From NCBI GenBank assembly GCA_033439255.1, contig JAVRDV010000017.1:186001-250000 (forward strand): 64,000 bases of DNA, written 5' to 3'. Shown here piece after piece: positions 56,165 through 64,000 of this stretch; positions within the stretch are counted from its first letter, which is position 1, and the number at the start of each line of letters is the position of its first letter. The notes under the pieces are model-generated. The model saw only the letters and a program-made list of their open reading frames with translations. It was not told the DNA's origin and searched no databases. This DNA is from Hericium rajendrae (Eukaryota > Basidiomycota > Agaricomycetes > Russulales > Hericiaceae). The position numbers and the translations under genes are program-made.

Positions 56165-56218
56165 AGTAGACAATATGAGTTTGCTAATGTGATAGATAAA
56201 CTAAAATATATCATTCTA

Positions 56219-56640
56219 TGAGTTCTGTCCAAATTGAGATGCATCAGATATGATTGGAAACCTATAAATTAGTAGACTGCAATGCACTTTAGAACAAGTG
56301 AGTTGATAAAGAACTGACTGTGCTAGATAGAGGTCAAACATACAAGAGGCAAAATACACAAGTGCTTTATATTCTGTGAGTTCTGCACAAAACATATAGA
56401 ATATGACTAGAAAGCAATGAATGAGTAGATTTTGATCCACTTGAGGACAAGTAAATTGGTGAAGAATTGACAAGATGGCTAGAGATCATCTATACTAGAG
56501 GGAAAAATACAAGAGTGCTTTGTGTTCTGCAAGTTCTGCACAACTCAAGATGGATAAAATATGTTTAGAAAGCAATAAATAAGTAGATTCCAATGCACTT
56601 GAGAATGAGTGAATCAGTCAAGAACTGATCAAGTTACAGT
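56219..56640. repeat. Tandem repeat of about 155 bp, three units
   Basis: Units start GAGTTCTG(T/C)(C/A)CA at about 56219, 56379 and 56530. Each contains AT(A/G)TG(A/T)(C/T)TAGAAA-like and CACTTGAG(A/G)A(C/A)(A/G)AGT-like blocks, at about 75-85% similarity by eye. Confidence 0.75.
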
Positions 56641-56939
56641 AAAATAAAAAGTCAGACCAGAGCTAGAATTGAATCTGCAAACTTGTCAAATTGATGATCT
56701 TGCAATTATATAAGCCAACTGTCAAATGGAAATAGTGGTCATTTTGGTGTTGTTTTTGATAGAAAAACCTGATATAGAGTAAATGATTTTAAGGAATTGT
56801 AATGTGCCCTCAGCTCCACAAACTTGTATTCAAAATCATACACTCTATTACCATTTTGTTATCTGCATGAAAGGCAATACTTACCAAACTGAAACTTAAA
56901 GAGTGATTAATGACACATGACATTTCCACAAGGTGAAAT

Positions 56940-57960
56940 TTGACCTACAGCATAATTGAATTAATTTACTCTCAAGTATCAAAAAGCAATTCAAATTTGA
57001 TAGCTGATGAGGAATTGGGCAGCTGTACGATGTCCTTTATGTCAGTCACACTGTCACTGATTATCTTCAGTGTACCCACTGATCTCATCCTCCTTCAACA
57101 CCTCAGATCCTTAAAGATGTGATTTTATTCTTCTTTTATGATATGCCAAATGTTGTCATGGTAATTTTAGCTACAGATTACATTGATGAGTGTCTGACAA
57201 CCAATACCACAAAGGCTCATTACAACTCAGCCATTCGAGCTTCTCTCAAGATCACAAAATGCACTTTGAATTATTACTACAACTTGACAGATGATTTCAA
57301 GGTATATCACATTGCAATGAGTATATTCTGTATCATTATCAGCTTCTATTAGACTAATTACATGCATAGATAGTACTTTATCCTCAACATAAGCTACAGT
57401 ACTTCAAGAATGCTGACTAGGAGCTGGGATGAGTTGAGACTTCAAAGAAGATATGTCATAATCTATTAATTTCACATTATATTCTTATCATTATATTTGT
57501 AGTGTTCCAAAAATATATTGGATTCATTGGACATTCTCTCAGCCCCAAATATCTTAGAACAGATCCAAAGCACATTGTTGATGTTCTGGCTTGGTGAGAT
57601 TGCCATCATGTTGAGTACCCTCAACTTGCACAAATAGTGATTGACTACCTGTTGATTTCAGGTATGATGAATGTAGGATTATAGTCTCCTACATTTATTT
57701 TTGAGCCTTCTCTTAGATTAAATTACTTATTTCTTAGCTACCTCCATTGCTATTGAGTACATCTTCAGCTAGAACTGACTTTTGTTGTCACATATGCATA
57801 ACTGTTTTTTTGCACAGATGATGACATAAGCTCTGCTATGCTTAAGCAACTGGAGCCTGCTTGATCTTGTCAAGGACTTTGATGTCTTACCAGCAGCCTT
57901 GATGGATGATGTACCAAATGATGAGGCTGCCTTTAATGGAAAATATAAGCTAGAGATAGG
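56940..57960 (+). pseudogene. hAT transposase, C-terminal remnant
   Basis: In order: HYNSAIRASLKITKCTLNYYYNL..VYHIAM, then VLYPQHKLQYFKNAD (57370-57420), SAPKYLRTDP (near 57550), EYPQLAQIVIDYLLIS, SIAIEYIF and LLLSHMHN (57750), and LLCLSNWSLLDLVKDFDVL (57840). These match the ends of fungal hAT transposases: the H/Y-P-x-x-K-L-x-Y-F block, the dimerisation-region (S/T)-(S/I)-x-x-(V/I)-E-x-x-F motif and a W-S-L-L tail. Several stops and frame changes and probable intron remnants interrupt it. The N-terminal and catalytic parts are absent or unrecognisable. The surrounding 1.8 kb is almost free of CpG, fitting an old, methylation-decayed copy. Confidence 0.7.
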
Positions 57961-60014
57961 TTGAGATAAGATTAAGCTCTGATAGCTGTAATATATTACT
58001 GTAGATACTTGAATACTAGGGAAGCACTGACTGCATCGGCATAAACCTTGCTTGTCTTAATGAAGAAACTGTTTCCTTATCCTTGGTAGTTCTTATGGGT
58101 GCTAAAGACTATTAAGCTGAAGTTCGGGCATGGTATGTCTGTGGTCTTACTACAAATAATTCGAAGAATATTTCCTCTGGCCTTTAAAATTGCAAGCTTA
58201 CGATAGGCCATGCAGTGCTGGTGAATGCCTCGTTCGTGCAAACAATGAATTTGTAGATCAGCAGATCCCGAAAGCAGGAGCAGCAGGGCCATCCATGGAC
58301 CTCAGCATCATCAGCAAGTCCTAGCATGCCGACTTGTGGACCCTGTGGGACGCCCTTGTGCCAGGCTGCATTCTCCTTCACCACTGGTCGCACTCGCACA
58401 CTGACTCCGAAGAGTGACTGATCTCCTCTTACACCTGGCCTCACCGAGGACAGATTTAAGTCTTCACCAATTTTGAAGGCTGAGAAAAAAATCTGCTGAC
58501 TGAAGATGTGAGCAACTACTGCCACCTGGTTGCTGGTGAATTGTACGCTCATTTGTTGTCTTCCGAGTTGAGCGCTTTGCTGACTATCGAGAAATGGGAA
58601 GTGTGACTCAAGTCACTGGGTGTGACCAGTCACAATGTCAGCCCTTCAAGTTGTAAGTAACTTCTTGCCCGTCTAATTCTGAGACAAGGAAGGAAAATAG
58701 ACCACATTGTAAGCATAGAAAGCGATCAATAACGATGAGAAAAAGAGTTCCGGTACACGACTGGAGCGCTAGACAGAGTAGTAAGTATGCCAAGCCATTA
58801 TTTGTCCCTGTTGATGATGTGAGTTGGGCGCTAATAATTACGGGGGTGCAAGACACCTTGACAAGCAAGGTAATAGATCTTCATTGGAATATTCTGGCTG
58901 AAAATCCACAGATAATTTACCAATCCATCAGACCCATCAGACCTATAGAATACTCATACCCAACCCATGAAAAATCTGTACTCATATTGTAAATTCAAGT
59001 TTTGATGGATATAGATGTGGGTTGACCTCAGAGAACCCAAGGATTACCCATGCTATTCACTAAGACTCTACCACAAAGCGGAAGTCAGAGATATGGGCAC
59101 ACCTCCTATTTATACACTAAAAACCCTTTTGATTGTAATAAAATCTGTCAGTAATATATCTTATCTTGCACAGCCTCTTTCAGGTCAGAGAAGATACCAT
59201 GGCATAATTCTAAAAAGGAATTGAGGAGATGAAGAACAGCTTCTATACTTTTAAGTTAGATACAGATGCAAATAAATATAAGCAAAGATAAGAAAGAATG
59301 TATATACAATTTGTCAAGACTCGGTTGTAGACAGCAGAGAACCACCCAAGTCACCAGCGATGATGAGAGCAAGAGAGCAGAGAGCAACTAGCAGCACAGT
59401 GACCTGTATTGGAGGTACAGTACGGTACAGATGAAATGGACAATCTAGAGAAATAGGCAAGCGACAGGGAGCCTATAAGTACTGGGACAACAATGGGAAA
59501 AGAACAATGGACACCATAATGGGTCAAACAATAGAGTGAGAACAATGGTGGCCAAAAGGAGAACAATAGGAGGGAGAACAATAGGATGTCCCAAAGGGGA
59601 ACAAGGGCATGGATGAAGGATAGCCCCAGGTCATGTGAGGAAGTGAACATGTGATGGGGCTGCTGGAGCACATGACCGAGGCGATGCCTTGATGGCAGAG
59701 AAGAAGGTGGAGAGAAATGGAGTGATCCATGACACAATTGCTATGCATGATACTCAGTAATAATAGAAAAATACCTCAATGTATATATCATGTAATTTTA
59801 TCAATGCTAAACATCATAGGGGTGAGGTTGGTTGAAAACAGTTTTGCTAGCACAGCTTTTGCTTGTCTGGCAGGTAGGTAATCATTGTGTATAGTTCTGG
59901 ATATGAAAATATAGAAGAGAAAGAGAAGTATGGGGTAGAAAAAAAGAAAGGGAGATAACATGTCAGATGACATCTTTTGCCATTAGAAATATGGTTATAT
60001 GTTGTGGTTATCTA
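57961..60014. other. CpG-poor intergenic DNA, unassigned
   Basis: 58184-58552 (minus) is open for 122 codons without a recognised motif. 59490-59620 contains loose repeats of AGAACAATAGG. Nothing else identified. Confidence 0.4.
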
Positions 60015-61372
60015 TTATATTAAGTCTTGAGAGGTGAAAGAGGCTGTCCAAGATAGGTTGGAGGCATGAGAGTGGGAGGACTTGGTTTGAGATGTGCTGG
60101 AGGCCTGAAAGCTGGACAATGCAGTGGGGAACATCTTCTTGGGCTCAAGAAGCCATGATGTTATGTTCACCACTTTCATTGGAGTCCCTGTTTGTTTTTG
60201 CAACTCTGTACTGTAGTGAGATTTTACATGTTTCCACATAAGTGCCAGTGAACGCTGTACCAGAGCCTAGACAGCCAGTTTTAAGTTTCAGAAAAGAAAA
60301 CTGCAGATGAATGTTGAATTACAGCTTACCCTGGTGACATGGTTGTTTTTAATGGCACTTGTCCTAGCTTGAAAGCTCTGAGGATGTTCCTTCTCTGCCT
60401 TGGCCATTATGTTATAGATCTCTTCTATTCCAGTCTTGATCTGTATGTTCTGAGGCATGTGGCCTGACTGTTAGTCATCAATGGATATGGCCAAAAACAT
60501 ACCTTGCCCTCTAGTGATGAATCTGGTGTGGTTTGCTTTTCAATCCTTGTGATGACATGATAGAGCTCGGTCAACGTTTGGACAACCTTGCTGAGCTGCT
60601 GGTCCATTTGCTGTCTTGCCTTCTCCTTCACCTTCTCATCTTCAGAAGCTTCAGGAAGACACAGATGTTCCCTCTGGGGCTTTTTACCAGTGACCCTTGG
60701 CTTCTGATTTGCATCATCACAGGTCTCATACTCCAGCTCAAAGCCTTCCAGCTCATTCTCAATGACTTTATCATCATCATCTGAGGATGGCATCTCTTGC
60801 TCTTCATGAGAGGGGCCAGTGAATAGAGAGGATCCATGAGCAGGAGGACTCTGTTGGACAGAGTTCAAGGGCCCAGGTGAATCAACAGCTGTACTGATTG
60901 CCATAGAGGTCTGAAAGGAAGATCCAAGATTTGCCAGTACAGCTGATTCACCTATGTTGGATCCAGGCAGAAATGGAGATGGAAAAAGGTGGGACAGGGA
61001 CTGTGACCATGATCTAGGAGGCTGCAAGACCTGGTTTGGGCATGGAGATGAAGACCTTGAATAGTGGGACAGGGATAAGGATGGTGAAAAGGACATGCCC
61101 TCACTGGCTGATGGAGAGGCCAAACCACTAGACGCTGAAGGGGATGAAGGAATATGCAGACCCCTGAGAGCTGGTGGAGATGTTGAACCAATGGACAGAT
61201 CAGGAAATAGTGACAAGGGAGGTTCCTTGTGGTTGGCATCGTCGTAAGAGAACCTCCTGGAATCAGGTGCATTGACTGTAGCAAAAAAGTGATCAGATAA
61301 GAATGGACAGAACTGGTGGTAGGTTGAGTATGAACCTTTTAAAGAACCACCATCCTCCGGAGGGTTGACCAA
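60015..61372 (-). CDS. Hypothetical Ser/Pro-rich protein with acidic and coiled-coil segments
   Basis: Gene model from the ATG at 61372 (MVNPPEDGGSLKGSY) to the TAA at 60015. Exon 1 ends at 60503 (SSLEGK); intron 60502-60450 (GTATGT..CTAAC..CAG, 53 bp); exon 2 60449-60330 (NIQIKTGIEEIYNIMAKAEKE); intron 60329-60267 (GTAAGC..TAG); exon 3 60266-60015 (ALVQRSLALMWKHVKSHY). The first 200 residues are Ser/Pro/Leu low complexity, followed by an acidic stretch (SSDDDDKVIENELEG), a basic Lys/Arg patch and a helix (QQLSKVVQTLTELYHVITRI) likely to form a coiled coil. All splices are in phase and there are no internal stops, so it is probably intact despite its decayed surroundings. Function unknown. 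Confidence 0.6.
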
Positions 61373-61448
61373 CTGTTCCAGATCGCTCGAGCAGTCTATA
61401 GTAGTGTGTGCCTTTTGCTATAGTAGCCACTCGTTTAGCTTAACTATA

Positions 61449-61860
61449 CTACTCACTCTGATCGTGATTCTTTCGCATTGGGAAGGACAAAATGTCCGTG
61501 GCATCCTTCTGCACACCTTCATGTTCTGTTCCATCCCCAGTGTCTGACAGAAAATCGGTGGGGTGGTCAGAGTTGCTTTTCGACCTCTCACCCTCTTCTA
61601 AAAGGATGGTGAGACAACCGCATGAGACAGAAACAGAAGTGTGCCTCACTCGAATCCTTCCAAACACCAGGCACCCAGCCGGAAGAGTCGGTGGGCGCTA
61701 CCTCCATGGACCCAAAAGACAAAGAGGGTATGTCCCCAAATGCCTGGGGCATGGCGGCTCCGCTCTCGAGCCAAGGGAGCCGAGAAGAAGGATCAACTGA
61801 AGACAGAGGGATCGGCATGGGAGAAGGCAAGGATCAGGAAAAAGAAAGGACACTGACATT
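61449..61860 (-). CDS. Possible exons of an upstream gene
   Basis: Open minus-strand blocks at 61830-61588 (SSVDPSSRLPWLESGAAMPQ) and 61640-61449 (acidic SDHPTDFLSDTGDGTEHEG) have a composition like the next gene's low-complexity parts and might be its upstream exons. No motif; low confidence. Confidence 0.3.
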
Positions 61861-64000
61861 GGCGGTTGAGATACGCATGCATGGGTGGCGGGCGGTCGAC
61901 GTCGGCACTGAGGACGAGCCAGCAGTGGCTCGACATAGTTTGCATGCGTGGCAGAGGCTGGTCTGCAAGAGCAGTCATCAGACCGGAGAGAGGAAATCAA
62001 GACAGCGACAATGTACCTGGCTGAGCAGTGGCACTGTTCCACGGCGTCTCCTCACAGTCGTCCGCCCAAAACCCAAGATCTGAAGATGACCAGTTGCGGG
62101 GTTCTGCATCGTTTGCTTCCATGAAGGCACGGGCACGTTTTGGTGGCTTATCTGGGTTCTGATATCAGCCAGGGTGTATATCTATCGACGTGCGGTACTG
62201 ATACGCACCCGCAAGCTCTAAGGTGGGACTCGCGGGACGACTCCGGGAACGACGAAGGCCGGAGCGGCGGGATGAAGACGTTTTTCCATCACGACTTTTG
62301 CTTGCCTGACGGGTCGTCATTGCGTATAGAGAGGAAACAAAGGCGACGATGCGGTCGGGAAGGATGCGAGACAACGTGTCCAACGGCCACTCGACGGCGA
62401 CTTCGCAATTGGAGACACGGTCACGTGCGGAGGTTGTCGGGCCAGACAACACGTGACTCGATATTACGGAAGCTTAGCGTCGGTGTGCCGGTCCGGCGGC
62501 AGCGGAATTCGTGGGTCCCGGGACGGGAAACCGGACACAGCCTGCGTGTCTCACCCCCATAACGACTGACGTCCGTCGACGTTTCAGGCCGACCCGCCCG
62601 GCGTCGCCGCACGTTTTGCCGCACGAAGCGTCACTGTGACGCCGACTGCGGCGTCCTGTTCGAGGCGCACCCTCGCCCTCGTGCCCCGTCCGAGTCGCGA
62701 CGCCGATGTCACGACGCCGCCGACCTGCGTGGCTGCGTGGGTGCGCCGCCGTCACAGTCGCCGTGTTGCCAGCACGCCCAGAGTTCCAGCAGCGCGACTA
62801 GTGACTAGCCCGTCCCTCCCACCATCACCGCCCCTCCCCTCCGCTGCACGTCCATGTTATAGAATTGATGACCTCCAGACTTGACTTGTCCAATGACAAG
62901 GGCTGGCCTATGGACGCGGCAGCTTGGAGGTGTTGACGTGGCACACGAGCAACGTGAGTTATGTGTACTGTACCATTTCGGTCGTAGGCTCGTCAATGTT
63001 GGCCGTGACCAAATTTTTAAAGTCCAATAAACCAAAAGAAAATTATTGGCACCGGAAAACCTTAGGCATTCGGTAACCTGGTTATGTATAACCGACCAGG
63101 TTTTGTTATGGAATCAACGCTTTTTTGTGCGTGTGGTAACTCACTGGCATAAAAGAAATAACAGGCCTTATATGCACATAAACATTGAACACATCGCAGT
63201 ACTACAAAATTCTCGAGATACGTTGAATGGGCACGAATTGCCCACTCCCCGTGCGTCTCAGCGCGCGGCCTTTGCTGAACGAGCGAAGTGAGAGATGTAC
63301 AAGATGATCATATTCTTGCTTCGCATGGGTGCGAAGCACCCAATCGTGTCCGAGCATGGGCGCGCAGCACCCCTGCAGTTGCAAAGCAACTGGCCCTTTA
63401 TACTCGTATTCCTGAGTTCTGCGATCACACTGACAACGGCGAGCTGAAGTGTGCCACGTGCAGATGGGGTGGCGATGAAAGTGCTTGCAGAAGGGTGTAG
63501 TTTGTTCACGCTATCCACACCCCAGACATTATCCGTGGCCCCTCCCCCTTTCGCACGTATTCGCCATGCCGCACACTCCCACTCTGCCAGCACGCCCGCT
63601 GACAGCGTGCATCCACACCGACAGCACCGGCAGCATTCACCACGCTGTATGTCTGCCTGTCGCCCCATGCGCGCGGCCGCACGCGCCTGCGTGTCCTTCT
63701 CCAATACATACGCATGCATGCACACCCACGCGTGCGCTCGCGGCATGCCTGCTCGTCCGCCGTCGTATGCCTGCCCGTCTATCGCTTTCCCCTCTGCCCA
63801 TCCCGTCTGCCCATCCCGTTCCTGCCCATCCTCTTGGAGCTCGCTGCGTATGCGCCTGTAGCTTGCCCGTCCTCACGCGCCGCTCCTGCGCGTCCCGCCG
63901 GAAGATGCGTGCAGCCCTCTGCCCGCGGCCTGCAGCATACCTACACAACGCGCGCATGCACGAAGAAACCACCTATATACAGAGAGATTTTAGTTCACAA
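61861..64000. other. Right edge, unassigned, partly GC-rich
   Basis: 62.2-62.9 kb is GC- and CpG-rich with open frames on both strands but no motif. 63.55-63.90 kb is a Cys/Arg/Pro-coding low-complexity stretch with TGCCCATCCCGT repeats. Small hairpins lie at 63318-63392. Confidence 0.4.
63318..63392. repeat. Cluster of small perfect hairpins
   Basis: GGGTGC-GAA-GCACCC at 63327-63341, with an overlapping alternative GCTTCGC/GCGAAGC, and CAGTTGC-AAA-GCAACTG at 63376-63392. Confidence 0.7.

Noticed and set aside
58184-58552. 122-codon minus-strand open frame near the hAT remnant
   Set aside because: No motif, no splice partners and weak coding character.
62165-62900. Several open frames on both strands in GC-rich DNA
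   Set aside because: Open frames on opposite strands with Arg/Thr/Ser bias indicate composition rather than genes.

Overview
The window looks like a transposon-rich, gene-poor stretch of a basidiomycete genome, most likely Agaricomycetes. The evidence is 45-65 bp introns with GTAAGT/GTGAGT donors and CTAAC branch points, two KDZ (Kyakuja-Dileera-Zisupton) transposases with CxC2 cysteine clusters, a Ngaro-type tyrosine-recombinase retroelement, and several orphan proteins of types I recall only from mushroom-forming fungi. All calls were made by eye, without searches.

Layout. 1-3166 (-): a KDZ transposase running off the left edge. 3494-5347 (-): an agaricomycete orphan gene. 5.4-6.7 kb: tandem repeats. 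6967-9028 and 9389-10618 (+): two orphan genes. 10.7-11.3 kb: a TGACT-rich array. 11398-20842 (+): a long decayed orphan gene, split in two by a transposon. 25882-36828 (-): a second KDZ transposase, itself split by a young Ngaro-type element (27848-34928). 37.2-42.9 kb: a small gene island with a hypothetical protein, a gene with two viroplasmin-like domains, and a gene opening with a W-T-T motif. 56-61.4 kb: a CpG-poor segment with a ruined hAT transposase and a serine/proline-rich gene. 61.4-64 kb: mostly unassigned, GC-rich in places.

The main discovery is a family of roughly 2.6-3 kb terminal-inverted-repeat elements without any transposase, present in at least six copies between 14 and 56.2 kb. 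Ends are CATCTGAGAAA or CATCAGGGAAATGGG. All four copies with both ends visible are flanked by a matching 2-bp target duplication (AT, CA, AT, AC). One copy is nested in another, and the uninterrupted site can be read in a third copy in this window. Each copy has subterminal CTATGATAGC-type repeats. It also has a TATA box driving a CT-rich leader followed by strings of 22-31 nt exon-like units (ATTTTCGCTTTTT) between splice signals. Pointing the other way is a second unit: an intron whose 3' splice site abuts a 12-14 bp perfect or near-perfect hairpin, followed by GC-rich DNA made of about 20-bp or 130-bp tandem units. The hairpin shows one paired base substitution between copies. The copies look like non-autonomous transposons built around a divergent, possibly non-coding, spliced transcription unit.

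One pair of matching ends (21036 and 54127) suggests that about 33 kb of the window is a single such element filled by later insertions: KDZ plus Ngaro, and two further family copies. Nested order, oldest first: copy 6, copy 3, then KDZ, then Ngaro; copies 4 and 5 within copy 3; the 11.4-20.8 kb gene, then copy 1, then copy 2.
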